Shown piece after piece: positions 32,614 through 40,634 of a DNA stretch of 64,000 nt. A model generated the notes under the pieces. It searched no databases and was not told the origin of the DNA. It was given only the letters and a program-made list of their open reading frames with translations. The translations under genes were made by a program, and so were the position numbers. The first letter of the stretch is position 1. Each line of letters opens with the position of its first letter. Source of the DNA: a virus; IMG/VR virus record IMGVR_UViG_3300030108_006260, positions 157,816 through 221,815 of that record; one strand, given 5' to 3'.

Positions 32614-34551
32614 TCACGAACCAGTTTTTACAAGGTCCACAACTTCACATACACCACCAGAACACGCTAATGTGTGACTTCCAACCGTATTGTCCGTCTC
32701 CTCGTAAGAGGAAAGCTGAGACCAGTCTATATCTGGCATGCTTTCTACGAGTGAGTTGTAAGTTTCTACGTCTACTTCCTCGTAAGGAGCCTGCTCGTAA
32801 ACGTGGTCCGATTGGGGAAGGAAAGATATGCCAGACACAGTGTCAAAATTATCCCACAGCCACTGTCCTACTTCCATGAAGTCATCGTCCTTATAATAAA
32901 CAGTGCAAGATGGCTTGTGCTCACACCAGTGGTTCTGGTAAATCAACCATAGGTTCAACTGGTCTAGGGCAGATACGCTCTTGACCACCTTAGAAGACTT
33001 GGGGCTTTTTATTGGAAAAGAGAATACAAGAGCACTATCGTTAAATCCATCTTCCTCACAGGGAACACCTACGTCTTGTAGAAAAGTTCCGATTGGATCT
33101 TTCTTATCAATACGAACTCTCCTAATGTAATGAGAAGAGAAGCGTGCGTGAATTCCACTAGAGGAGTTTACTAACTGACTTACTGTGCCACTAGGTTTAA
33201 CTGCGGTAACTGCTACACTGGCATTAATTCCCAACATAGATGCCCACTTAGCATTAGTAGATACTGCATGGTCTCTTAGTCGTTCCAAAAGTGCAGGCAA
33301 GTCTTTGTTGTTTGCGTCTCCTAGAACAGGATGATCCATAATACCTGTGAGAGAAACTCCCAAAAGCCTCTCTTCCTCGGTGTTCTTCGACCATATTTTT
33401 CTAAGGTATCTAAATTTAGTAAGAGTACTTTGCAGAGTACCTAAAGCAGCAGCTACTGTTATCTTGTCCTTAAGTGTCTGCTCGGTGTCCTCGGACCTAA
33501 CAACAACTTCAGACAGGTTACAGAACTGATAAGGTCTAAGTATAATTTCTGAGCAAGGATTTGTGCCGAAGTCGCGGTCAGAGTCGCGTCTTCCATTCTT
33601 AGCAGCCTGCTTCTGAGCAGCGACTCTGCTGAACACGCCACGTTCTCCCGATTTGCTTTCGTAAAGGGATGTCCATTCATTAAGGAACACTCTGAAGTCT
33701 GGCTTCTCTGTGTAGCAAGCGGAGTTGTTAGCCAGTGACCTCTGCTTCTCTTCAATGTACCACTGCCCTGCCTTGGCTCCCCTCATCCTGTCGTCGCTAA
33801 GGTTGCTCAAACTAATAAGAGCAGACCTTCTAACTCCTCCAACTACCACTATTTCTGCTATCTTACATACAAGGTCATGACATTCAAGAGAGGAAAGCTT
33901 TCGACCCGCTGCTTTTTTGAACAGGGACACAGAAAAGTTGAACAACTTTTCTAAGGGCTCAGGACCTGATGACCTTCCTCCAAATGTCTTAAGTCTGGCT
34001 CCTGCCTTTCTGACCTTAGAAAGGTCCCATTGAGGTACCTGACCGTTGTACAACAGGCTTATGAGTGTCTTAAAAGAAGATGCCCATCCTATCCTAGAAT
34101 CAGCAACATGTATAATGGTTTCGGACTGGTAGAACTCTTCTGCTACATCAGGTAGCTTATTAACATATTGTCGTTCTACAGAGAATCCTACGCCTGTTCC
34201 GCACATCAAAATGTACATTATCTCGTCAAAGGCGAGTGGATGGTCGATAGGAAGGTAAGAGCAGTTATAACCAGCTACTGAGTCCCTCTTAAGGGCTGGA
34301 CCAGCAGTCATTAGAGCACGCATACTCGGCATGGTCTCGAAGCTTAGTATTTTAGGAGAAAGGGCTCTGATCTCTTTTTCTAGAGAAGGATTCCTCTCTA
34401 CAAAGAAAGATATGTACCTCTCTACGGTCTCTTCCCACGTCTCCCTACGTTCTTTTTCATCGATCCACCTTGCGTACCTAGATAGGTGAATAAATTGTGA
34501 GTAAGAAGGTGTCCCAGTTGCTGCGAAAAAACCAGTAGGCTCATGTGTCAT
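32614..34551 (-). CDS. nrdJ: B12-dependent class II ribonucleotide reductase (monomeric RTPR type)
   Basis: The protein matches adenosylcobalamin-dependent ribonucleoside-triphosphate reductase of the monomeric RTPR type. From the ATG at 34551 the key cysteines are Cys97 ('YNCSYL'), Cys333 ('NPCSEI'), Cys344 ('QFCNLSE') and the C-terminal pair Cys630/Cys635 ('ACSGGVC'). In Lactobacillus RTPR the equivalents are Cys119, Cys408, Cys419 and Cys731/Cys736, with the same 11- and 5-residue spacings. The reaction reduces NTPs to dNTPs using coenzyme B12 and thioredoxin. At about 645 residues it is shorter than the 739-aa reference. A TTG three codons upstream (34560) is possible, but a GGAG site 9-12 bases before ATG favours 34551. 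The phage thus relies on host cobalamin. The leader is structured. Confidence 0.92.
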   Translation of the reverse strand: MTHEPTGFFAATGTPSYSQFIHLSRYARWIDEKERRETWEETVERYISFFVERNPSLEKEIRALSPKILSFETMPSMRALMTAGPALKRDSVAGYNCSYLPIDHPLAFDEIMYILMCGTGVGFSVERQYVNKLPDVAEEFYQSETIIHVADSRIGWASSFKTLISLLYNGQVPQWDLSKVRKAGARLKTFGGRSSGPEPLEKLFNFSVSLFKKAAGRKLSSLECHDLVCKIAEIVVVGGVRRSALISLSNLSDDRMRGAKAGQWYIEEKQRSLANNSACYTEKPDFRVFLNEWTSLYESKSGERGVFSRVAAQKQAAKNGRRDSDRDFGTNPCSEIILRPYQFCNLSEVVVRSEDTEQTLKDKITVAAALGTLQSTLTKFRYLRKIWSKNTEEERLLGVSLTGIMDHPVLGDANNKDLPALLERLRDHAVSTNAKWASMLGINASVAVTAVKPSGTVSQLVNSSSGIHARFSSHYIRRVRIDKKDPIGTFLQDVGVPCEEDGFNDSALVFSFPIKSPKSSKVVKSVSALDQLNLWLIYQNHWCEHKPSCTVYYKDDDFMEVGQWLWDNFDTVSGISFLPQSDHVYEQAPYEEVDVETYNSLVESMPDIDWSQLSSYEETDNTVGSHTLACSGGVCEVVDLVKTGS

Positions 34552-34567
34552 TTGATACAAGTCTCCA

Positions 34568-34658
34568 TTTCTGCGAAGACGCAGAAAAACAAATACCTTC
34601 CCAGAATCATCCTCAGTAGGAGGGAGGGAAGGTCAATTTTTAACCTCTCTGAAGAGGT
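34568..34658 (-). promoter_or_regulatory. Structured 5' leader of the ribonucleotide reductase gene
   Basis: Three inverted repeats precede the reductase start. They are (a) 34568-34575 with 34580-34587, an 8-bp stem with a 4-base loop; (b) 34595-34602 with 34626-34633, an 8-bp stem enclosing an inner 4-bp hairpin at 34610-34613/34618-34621; and (c) 34643-34648 with 34653-34658, a 6-bp stem with a 4-base loop. Hairpin (a) sits next to the GGAG ribosome-binding site. I see no B12-box (AGYCAGGAGACCTGCC) and no classic cobalamin riboswitch core, so it is not called as one. A different ligand or protein control is possible. Confidence 0.45.
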
Positions 34659-34713
34659 ATAAAGTAGATAAGAGGATACAAGGTAAGAGTAAGTACAGTA
34701 AACAGGAAAAATG

Positions 34714-35169
34714 CTACAACCACTTATTAAGTGACTTCATGTACGCATTTAGGTGCTTTCTTAAGCAAGAAATGGCCAAGTCCAAAGATTTTTCATCCAC
34801 AGCAGATGATACTGTAGGTACGAGGTCAGATTGTGCAACTTTCCAAACCTTAGAATCTACCTTAAAGGCATGTGCAATCTGAAGATAACTGTTACTTACA
34901 GCAGAAAGAGTAACTGCTTTATCTGAAGCAGAGTAAGAACTAGACTTATCCAAGGTGACTAAGAGAAGGTTGCTGATCTTTAGCAGTTCTTGTGCTCTCT
35001 TTACTGTGTACGTGTTGTCCTCTCCACCAGAAGACTTGTGTCCCCTAGATTCAAGGGAGGATTTAAGTGAAGACACCAAAGTCATTAGCTCGTCCTTTTC
35101 ATCTTCAGGCAGAGAATCCGATAGTATCAACTTCTTAATCTCAAGAAGTGTATCCAAGGCACTAGTCAT
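34714..35169 (-). CDS. Helical protein, 151 aa, unknown
   Basis: All-helical, Ser/Leu/Lys-rich, with two amphipathic helical stretches and no recognised motif. It is located between the reductase leader and the Cas4-like nuclease gene, with three bases separating it from the latter. It may be a small partner of the replication proteins. Function not identified. Confidence 0.6.
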   Translation of the reverse strand: MTSALDTLLEIKKLILSDSLPEDEKDELMTLVSSLKSSLESRGHKSSGGEDNTYTVKRAQELLKISNLLLVTLDKSSSYSASDKAVTLSAVSNSYLQIAHAFKVDSKVWKVAQSDLVPTVSSAVDEKSLDLAISCLRKHLNAYMKSLNKWL

Positions 35170-35172
35170 TAG

Positions 35173-36009
35173 TCAAATCTTTTTCCTCAGAGAGGACACA
35201 GGAAGTAGCATAGAGTCTAGACTAGGACTGAAACATATTCCGGCATACGTACATCCTGACCAGGACCCCTCACTAGAGGATTTACATATACCGTCGGGTA
35301 TATGACCGGAATAGAGTGAGTCCCTCGCTTCAGAGTAAGATTCCACTGCATCGGTGTACGTGTCAGGTATAGGATCTACTACAAAAACCTTAAAATCCTG
35401 AGGACGGTCTCTACTTAGGTAGACAAAAACAATCTTGTCTAGATCCCAACCTTCTTGTAAGTTTATTCCCTCAAGGTAAGCTGATGCCTGTACATGGTGT
35501 TTTTTATAAGGAGAGGTAAGCTTTGGAAGATTAGAAGAACCTGTGGTCTTAAACTCCCACACCGCATTCATTGAAGGAACTATACCATCTACGTGGGCAC
35601 CTAGAGATCCTTCTATGTTGTATTCCTCATACATCTGAGGTCTACCGCAGACAGGACAGCTACGGGAACCTAACCTCTCCTTTTCTATAACACCACAGCA
35701 TGACCAATGGCCATACAAAACATTATTCATTCCTAAGAACTGCTGTATAACTTCGTGGACGGCAGTTCCTATGCCTACGTAAAACCTAAACCCATAAGAC
35801 TCTTCTCTGAGAGCTTCGTCAGGGTACCTGTGATGTATAACCATCTCCCTGGGACAGAATGGAAGCCTAGAAGCCCTGAACTCATACTTCTGGGGGTAGA
35901 AAATACCAGGGCTAGGATCTAGATCAGACTGCTTATTACTGCCTATAGAAGCAGAGATGAGGTCCGCTGCCTGTTTCTCAAGCTTGCTCTTCTTTTTAAG
36001 ACTAGACAT
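35173..36009 (-). CDS. Cas4/RecB-like nuclease with probable Fe-S cluster and extra zinc ribbon
   Basis: 278 residues with the PD-(D/E)XK order of the Cas4/RecB family: 'IGTAVHE' (His85), 'GAHVDGIV' (Asp141), 'WEFKT' (Glu152, Lys154) and 'HHVQASAYLEG' (Gln174). The four cysteines typical of Fe-S Cas4/AddB enzymes are Cys52 ('LPFCPRE') and Cys242, Cys253 and Cys259. An additional zinc-ribbon-like insert is Cys104-Cys105 ... Cys118-Pro-Val-Cys121. Such nucleases resect 5' or 3' ends at DNA breaks. It overlaps the primase gene by eight bases, which suggests a job in replication or recombination rather than CRISPR adaptation; no cas1/cas2 or array is present. Confidence 0.8.
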   Translation of the reverse strand: MSSLKKKSKLEKQAADLISASIGSNKQSDLDPSPGIFYPQKYEFRASRLPFCPREMVIHHRYPDEALREESYGFRFYVGIGTAVHEVIQQFLGMNNVLYGHWSCCGVIEKERLGSRSCPVCGRPQMYEEYNIEGSLGAHVDGIVPSMNAVWEFKTTGSSNLPKLTSPYKKHHVQASAYLEGINLQEGWDLDKIVFVYLSRDRPQDFKVFVVDPIPDTYTDAVESYSEARDSLYSGHIPDGICKSSSEGSWSGCTYAGICFSPSLDSMLLPVSSLRKKI

Positions 36010-36940
36010 TAGAAATCTTGGATTTTAGCCACTCAATCTGATTATCGTCTAGGCTTCCGGGGTCATCTCCATCAGGTAAACGAAGTACTGAGAACGAAGT
36101 AAATGACTTCAGACTCTTTTTTATTTCTGCTGCTGCCTTCTTTCCCGCTGCGTCACCGTCCATTAGTACGAAGACATGCTTTTTGCTAAGTAGCAGTAGT
36201 AGGTCTCTTTTTGAAAAGGACCAGTTAGTTGAACCAAGTATCGACAAAGCCGGTATGCCCTGACTTAGTAAGTAGAGAGCATCGAATTCTCCCTCAACGA
36301 GAACTACAAATGGATAAGATCCGTAGTGGTCTACAACAAAGTCAAAAGGGAATAGTACTTTACGGGCAGAACACCATGGTGCTCTATAGTACTTAACCTC
36401 GGGAGAAGTGTCTAGCCTTCGTGCAACATAACCAACTAGGGATCCCTGCTGGTAGTAGGGCCATAGTATACGGTCAACACCAGAATGGTCCCACCTAAAA
36501 CTTGGGACCTTGGATAAGAAGGAACTTGTAGTTCCTCTCCAGTCTCCCCCGTCCCAAATTGATAAATTCTTAGGGAGATGACCTTCTTCAGTAGAAGAAG
36601 ACCCCTCAAGCCTTGACTTAAGTCCTGAGAAAAGATTTTTATTTATTACTTTTTCGGTGAAAGTCTCAGACTCGAATGACATGGAGCTGAACTTAGCTAG
36701 ACCCATCTCGGGTGCGAGTTTGTTCCAACTACCTGACCAGTTACAGACCCAGCAGTGGCACTTTTTACCGTTACGAGTTATTTCAAGTTTATATTTAGAG
36801 TCACTTCCTTTGTCGTGAGGAAAAGGGCAGCATATTTTTATGTCTTTCCTACCGACTCTATAGTCAATACCAGCGCGACTAAGTTCGCTGGTGATATGAA
36901 GCTCAGCTTCTATCGGATTAGGCCATATAAACTTCTTCAA
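36002..36940 (-). CDS. DnaG-like primase with CHC2 zinc finger and Toprim
   Basis: 312 residues. An N-terminal zinc module 'ICCPFPHDKG ... CHCWVC' (about residues 30-70) corresponds to the CHC2 motif that reads the template start site. The Toprim part has 'VVLVEGEFDALYLLSQG' (Glu in the first strand) and 'FVLMDGDAAGKKAA' (DxD), the two acidic elements that hold magnesium. It would synthesise RNA primers for lagging-strand synthesis. No helicase domain is fused (unlike T7 gp4), and the total length is short compared with 580 residues for E. coli DnaG. Overlaps the Cas4-like gene by eight bases. Confidence 0.88.
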   Translation of the reverse strand: MKKFIWPNPIEAELHITSELSRAGIDYRVGRKDIKICCPFPHDKGSDSKYKLEITRNGKKCHCWVCNWSGSWNKLAPEMGLAKFSSMSFESETFTEKVINKNLFSGLKSRLEGSSSTEEGHLPKNLSIWDGGDWRGTTSSFLSKVPSFRWDHSGVDRILWPYYQQGSLVGYVARRLDTSPEVKYYRAPWCSARKVLFPFDFVVDHYGSYPFVVLVEGEFDALYLLSQGIPALSILGSTNWSFSKRDLLLLLSKKHVFVLMDGDAAGKKAAAEIKKSLKSFTSFSVLRLPDGDDPGSLDDNQIEWLKSKISNV

Positions 36941-36944
36941 AGAA

Positions 36945-37286
36945 TCACTCGCTGATGAGAGAGTCTTTCTCCTCGCTAGGACCTGATAGGATCAGTTCAG
37001 TCCTGGAGATAAGATCATTCCATCGCACGGCACCTAAGGGTGTGGAAGATGGGTCCATCTCTTTAGCGTGAGATAACCACTCTCCTAACAAGTTTAGGTG
37101 GGCATGAGGAGTAACAAAAATCTGAGTCAAAACAAGGAGAGGTGGATTGGAGTAATCCGAAATTGGTACATGTTCCTTACTCAAGGTAAGGTCCATTACC
37201 TTAGTGTCTCCTACTAAGTAGGTAACCAAGTGGTACTGGTCATCATGAGATGAAACCTGAACATTAACTAATGGAAGGGTCTTCAT
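36945..37286 (-). CDS. Protein of unknown function, 113 aa
   Basis: An alpha/beta protein with hydrophobic strands (LLVLTQIFVTPHAHLNLLGEW) and a His-rich short segment (HAH). No family is recognised. It begins the minus-strand run that leads into the primase, four bases upstream. It may be a small accessory replication protein. Confidence 0.6.
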   Translation of the reverse strand: MKTLPLVNVQVSSHDDQYHLVTYLVGDTKVMDLTLSKEHVPISDYSNPPLLVLTQIFVTPHAHLNLLGEWLSHAKEMDPSSTPLGAVRWNDLISRTELILSGPSEEKDSLISE

Positions 37287-37303
37287 GGTAGCCCTTTACA
37301 GTA

Positions 37304-38155
37304 TCAAGGAGCCAGTGCCACTACTCCCGTTCCTTGGTAGGCAGCACGCCAGCTGCTCACAAGTTGAGCACTGTTATAGAAAGGAGGCTCAGTGGAACGA
37401 ATCTTAAATGTGGATGTCCACTTAAGGTTCGCGGGATCCTGTGCGTTTTCCGAGAACTGGACTCCTTGCGGAGTGAAAAATCCTCGTAGGAAAATATCAG
37501 GATACACCAAGCTATGGTAGCTTATGAACACAAAGTTTGGTCTTCCATCCGGGAGTATCTTTTCCTCGTCTAAAAGTTCAAAAAATTCGTAGAAATCAAA
37601 TAATCCTTGAGGGAGAGCTACTACTTCTGCTTTTGTTTTTGAAATTGTACCTCCGTCTGAATCCCCTCTGCTTAGTCGTACAGGCATTATATTTCCTGCC
37701 TGGAAAGTTATATTCATCTCGGGTTCGTCAAAAAAAGTAGACCTAGAACCGTTTCTCCAAGTATGGAGTATGGTTCCCGACCTTGTTTGCTGCTGAGAGG
37801 CTCGTATAGGGAACTGCCACTGTACACTTTCTGGTCCTGCCCAAAATAATATGTACCTTCCTTGCGCAGCGAAACTTTCGGTAGTCATAATCATAGGAGC
37901 AGTACGCTGTACGTAGGGGCCCCGGCTTTGTCCCTGTCCAGATACCTTACCTGATACAATGGATCCTCCGGTAATAGTAGGAGGGTCTATTAGCTGTTCG
38001 AAACCTGCGTTCCTCTGACGAAGGAGGTCTAATATCCTCTCCTCATTTTCTACTAAGGATCTAAGACTGTCAAAACCAGATAGGTTATCCTCTGCGTTAG
38101 ATCCTATACCTGATTGGTTTTGTCCTGGTTGAAGTGGGTTGTTAGGTCCTGACAT
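37304..38155 (-). CDS. Virion/tail structural protein, 283 aa
   Basis: The N-terminal 70 residues are low-complexity (Gly/Asn/Ser/Gln), followed by a domain with 'ILFWAGPESVQWQFPIRASQQ' and 'GTILHTWRNGSRSTFFDEPEMNITFQAGNI', a beta-rich pattern that I associate with conserved tail or virion proteins of large phages. I cannot name the family with certainty. It is the last gene before the primase cluster and follows a terminator (38175-38205). Confidence 0.55.
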   Translation of the reverse strand: MSGPNNPLQPGQNQSGIGSNAEDNLSGFDSLRSLVENEERILDLLRQRNAGFEQLIDPPTITGGSIVSGKVSGQGQSRGPYVQRTAPMIMTTESFAAQGRYILFWAGPESVQWQFPIRASQQQTRSGTILHTWRNGSRSTFFDEPEMNITFQAGNIMPVRLSRGDSDGGTISKTKAEVVALPQGLFDFYEFFELLDEEKILPDGRPNFVFISYHSLVYPDIFLRGFFTPQGVQFSENAQDPANLKWTSTFKIRSTEPPFYNSAQLVSSWRAAYQGTGVVALAP

Positions 38156-38174
38156 TACTATTCTCTCTAAAAGA

Positions 38175-38205
38175 AAAGCCCCAGGGCAGTCATCCCTAGG
38201 GCTTT
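38175..38205 (-). terminator. Intrinsic terminator downstream of the 229-aa gene
   Basis: A 12-bp stem (38175-38186 with 38194-38205, one mismatch, about 7-base loop; arm core AAAGCCC...GGGCTTT). On the minus strand it is followed by a U-rich stretch (TTTTCTTTT). It lies between the gene ending at 38225 and the ATG of the next at 38155, in the proper position to end transcription of 38225-38914. Confidence 0.8.
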
Positions 38206-38224
38206 AGTTTCTATATAAGCAGTC

Positions 38225-38914
38225 TTATAGGGACTCGATGTGGGAGTCACCATCTGATGTGACTTCTGCCATCTTCTCCTTAGCAAACTTCTGAACAATA
38301 CCCACGGAATTTCCGATTATGAAAGTTAGGTCTTGTGCAGTAAGATCTAGGTTAGCCAACTCATTTTTAGCCTGCCTAGCCTTAAGATCACCACTAGCAA
38401 TGGCCTCAACGATTGCCTCCACGCGAGGAGAAGGTCCGCCTTCTTCCGATGACTCGAACTCTATGTCAGAGCTTACGTCATTCAATCCTGCATCAAACGC
38501 ACTAGAAGAATCGTCTGTGATCGATACAATTCCATTGTTTTTAGAAATTTCGTCACCAGACGATTTCATCCTAGCAATGTCCCTGTTCTTATAACCTATT
38601 TTCTTGTATGCTTCTGCAAGAGCTTCTTTAACCCCGTCCCGCATAAGTTCTTCCTCTGCTTGAGAGGCCGGAATTAGTTCGAGAGCCCCAGCATCAAGGA
38701 ACTGTCTAAGGCTAGAGCTATTCTTTATCATTGAGGGAGTAGCCTTGTTGCTTAGGCATACAGGGTACCTAGTATTAGGTATTGCTTCCCTATGAGTCTT
38801 TCCTGACCCATCGTTAAGAGTCAGGACAACAATTCCTCTTTCTTTAGAGGTGTTCCTCACATATATAGGCTCACCGCTGTCAATAACACTATCTAAGTAT
38901 ATGAAAGAACTCAT
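38225..38914 (-). CDS. Virion-associated protein with shared N-terminal beta domain, 229 aa
   Basis: Residues about 15-75 (IYVRNTSKERGIVVLTLNDG, then HREAIPNTRYPVCLSNKATPSMIKNS and GALELI) look like a remote copy of the small beta domain found at the start of three neighbouring proteins (40075-40605, 40635-41009, 41200-47808). The rest is helical and acidic, with 'AYKKIGYKNRDIARM' and a final helical segment. No enzyme motif. It is followed by an intrinsic terminator. Likely a structural or docking protein; the relation to the others is weak at the residue level. Confidence 0.55.
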   Translation of the reverse strand: MSSFIYLDSVIDSGEPIYVRNTSKERGIVVLTLNDGSGKTHREAIPNTRYPVCLSNKATPSMIKNSSSLRQFLDAGALELIPASQAEEELMRDGVKEALAEAYKKIGYKNRDIARMKSSGDEISKNNGIVSITDDSSSAFDAGLNDVSSDIEFESSEEGGPSPRVEAIVEAIASGDLKARQAKNELANLDLTAQDLTFIIGNSVGIVQKFAKEKMAEVTSDGDSHIESL

Positions 38915-38916
38915 AA

Positions 38917-39075
38917 TTAATCTTCATCCTTGCTTTGTTCTTGGTTAGAGGAAGTAGAAGAATCAATTTCCTTGTCTTCGTCTTTCTTATCGGAAGATTC
39001 TAATCTTTCCTTTAAGTTCTTCCCGTCAATTGTATTTTTAGACGAAACAACGTCTCCATATTTTACAATAGCCAT
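38917..39075 (-). CDS. Small acidic protein, 52 aa
   Basis: A complete minus-strand reading frame from an ATG at 39075 to TAA at 38917-38919, 52 residues. It starts MAIVKYGDVVSSKNTIDG and ends in a strongly charged Ser/Asp/Glu/Lys/Gln-rich tail (SSNQEQSKDED). It fills the gap between the lysozyme-like gene (39092) and the 229-aa gene (38914) with two-base spacing to the latter. Base composition and codon use look like the neighbours. Unknown function; the tight spacing argues it is translated. Confidence 0.6.
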   Translation of the reverse strand: MAIVKYGDVVSSKNTIDGKNLKERLESSDKKDEDKEIDSSTSSNQEQSKDED

Positions 39076-39091
39076 ACCGTGTTTTTACCTT

Positions 39092-40078
39092 TTACAGACT
39101 TCTTGGCATTATTCCAGATGAAGTAAACAACTCAGAGGGCCATAAACCCGATCTGGAAGCTATGAGGCGAGTCCTTGCCCATCTACCATTACGAACCGAG
39201 TGATTCCACCTGCCATAACTAGACCTTCCTAGCATAGCAAGTAACCTTTTAGAAAATACCTCTGGTTTTTCCAGAGGATCACTTATTTTTAGAGCAGCAG
39301 AAAGAAATCTCCACGCAATTGCAGGAGCATTGACGCTGTGGCTCCACAGCACAGACAGAGCAAGGTCTAGTTCGGGAGATTCCACAACAGGATTATCGTG
39401 TTTCCCTCCGTAGAGCCACTGACTTAGGGTCTTCTTATCACCCGCAGTTATAGTCTTTCGGGTACAATACCTATGAAAGTGTTCCATTCCAAAAGAAGTC
39501 TGTGCATGGAACCCTTTAGGGTCAGAGAAAAGATTATGAAATAAAATAGCCCATGAAACAGATCTGTCCCAATCAGGACCACTTCTTGGTACTTTACCCT
39601 GATTGGGGGTAAACTCTTCTCTTATTGAGAATCCATATACTAGGTCTCCTGCGGAGACTTTTTTATTCCTAGACCTGACCTTAACTGTGTCGTCGCTAAG
39701 ATACCTAAGGTCCCCCTTAGTAGAGACATACCAATTCTTTTCAGCCAGTGCACTCCATAACTCGTTTAGAGCAGGAATTCCGTGAACCAGTTCAAGCATT
39801 CGAAGAAGCTTCCACAAGCTTCCCTGGTCATCAGCTGCTGAAAAATCTTCGTGAGCTAGCTCCTTAGGGTAAACTGCAATTGCCTGGTGCAGACCAGCTG
39901 TCATAGCTGTGCCATCATACATGGTTATGGCACCAAACTTACCTCCGGATTCTACCTGAGAGGTAAGCCACAGTACCCTAGACCAGTGACTAGAGGCAGT
40001 ATTGGGTTCCCAGTCTACCGTTCCCTTGATAGAAGGGCCAGAATAGGAGTTGTACGAAACACGAGTTACTTTGGTCAA
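39092..40078 (-). CDS. Lysozyme-like peptidoglycan hydrolase, 328 aa
   Basis: Residues about 36-70 carry 'LTSQVESGGKFGAITMYDGT' and then 'AMTAGLHQAIAV', a pattern of lysozyme-like (glycoside hydrolase/lytic transglycosylase superfamily) domains, in which the Glu of 'VESGG' would be the general acid. The rest is helical with many Trp and aromatic residues. No signal peptide is visible, so it is either a holin-dependent endolysin or a virion-associated hydrolase. It sits between structural genes and overlaps the Ala-Lys-Glu repeat gene by four bases. Family assignment is by motif; the precise enzyme class is unknown. Confidence 0.6.
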   Translation of the reverse strand: MTKVTRVSYNSYSGPSIKGTVDWEPNTASSHWSRVLWLTSQVESGGKFGAITMYDGTAMTAGLHQAIAVYPKELAHEDFSAADDQGSLWKLLRMLELVHGIPALNELWSALAEKNWYVSTKGDLRYLSDDTVKVRSRNKKVSAGDLVYGFSIREEFTPNQGKVPRSGPDWDRSVSWAILFHNLFSDPKGFHAQTSFGMEHFHRYCTRKTITAGDKKTLSQWLYGGKHDNPVVESPELDLALSVLWSHSVNAPAIAWRFLSAALKISDPLEKPEVFSKRLLAMLGRSSYGRWNHSVRNGRWARTRLIASRSGLWPSELFTSSGIMPRSL

Positions 40079-40605
40079 GTGCTAGACTTCTTTCTCCTAC
40101 CTCTGCGTCGCTTCGGTGCTTCTTCAGCCTTCTCTTCAGCCTTCTCTTCAGCCTTCTCTTCAGCTTCAGCTCCAGATTTGGCTTCTTCAGCCTTCTTAGC
40201 CTCTTCAGCCTTCTTAGCCTCTTCAGCCTTCTTAGCCTCTTCAGCCTTCTTAGCCTCTTCAGCCTTCTTAGCCTTAGCAGCTTCTTCAGCTTCCTTAGCC
40301 TTCTTAGCCTCTTCAGCCTTCTTAGCCTTAGCAGCTTCTTCAGCTTCCTTAGCCTTCTTAGATTTGGCTTCTTCTTCAGCCTTAGCAGCTTCTTCAGCTT
40401 CCTTAGCCTTCTTGGCCTTAACGCTTCTCTTGTCCAGAGGCATGTTAGTGTCCTCTACGCAGGTAACAGAAACACCATACTTTTTAAGTTCTTCTACAGA
40501 CTGGCTGCTAAGGAAAGCAGTCCTCTTAGAGTAAGGAGGGACCCTAAGTCCCTTAACAAAAACCAGGGAACCGTTAGGGTTCTTTATCTCGTATCTTCTT
40601 GCCAT
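40075..40605 (-). CDS. Ala/Lys/Glu-repeat helical protein with basic tail, 176 aa
   Basis: Residues 1-52 form a small beta domain ('YEIKNPNGSLVFVKGLRVPP') resembling the N-terminal domain of the fibre at 41200. Residues about 55-160 are an uninterrupted Ala/Lys/Glu repeat (KKAEEA, KEAEEAAKA, EKAEEKAEE) predicted to be a single long charged helix. The last 15 residues are Arg/Lys-rich (PKRRRGRRKKSS). This combination recalls histone H1-like tails or rods that link a docking domain to a nucleic-acid-binding end. The DNA behind the helix is an 18-base tandem repeat, so length polymorphism is likely. Confidence 0.6.
   Translation of the reverse strand: MARRYEIKNPNGSLVFVKGLRVPPYSKRTAFLSSQSVEELKKYGVSVTCVEDTNMPLDKRSVKAKKAKEAEEAAKAEEEAKSKKAKEAEEAAKAKKAEEAKKAKEAEEAAKAKKAEEAKKAEEAKKAEEAKKAEEAKKAEEAKSGAEAEEKAEEKAEEKAEEAPKRRRGRRKKSST
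40120..40400 (-). repeat. Tandem 18-bp and 15-bp repeats coding for the Ala/Lys/Glu helix
   Basis: On the plus strand the block is made of near-perfect copies of 'ttcagccttcttagcctc' (about 40186-40270, several consecutive copies) and 'cttctcttcagc' units nearer the 3' end of the gene. Larger units containing 'gccttagcagcttcttcagc' repeat at about 40270-40420. All keep the reading frame of the repeat protein. They are expected hot spots for slippage. Confidence 0.8.
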
Positions 40606-40634
40606 TTCAATAAATCCTTGAATTAATGTATAGT

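Noticed and set aside
34561-34713. Cobalamin riboswitch upstream of the B12-dependent reductase
   Set aside because: No B12 box or conserved core; the hairpins do not match the cobalamin pattern, so it is reported as an unknown leader.
35173-36009. CRISPR adaptation module because of the Cas4-like protein
   Set aside because: No cas1, cas2 or array is present; position next to the primase fits phage replication better.
40120-40400. Possible CRISPR-like repeats
   Set aside because: The repeats are in frame, have no unique spacers of constant length, and code for an Ala/Lys/Glu helix.
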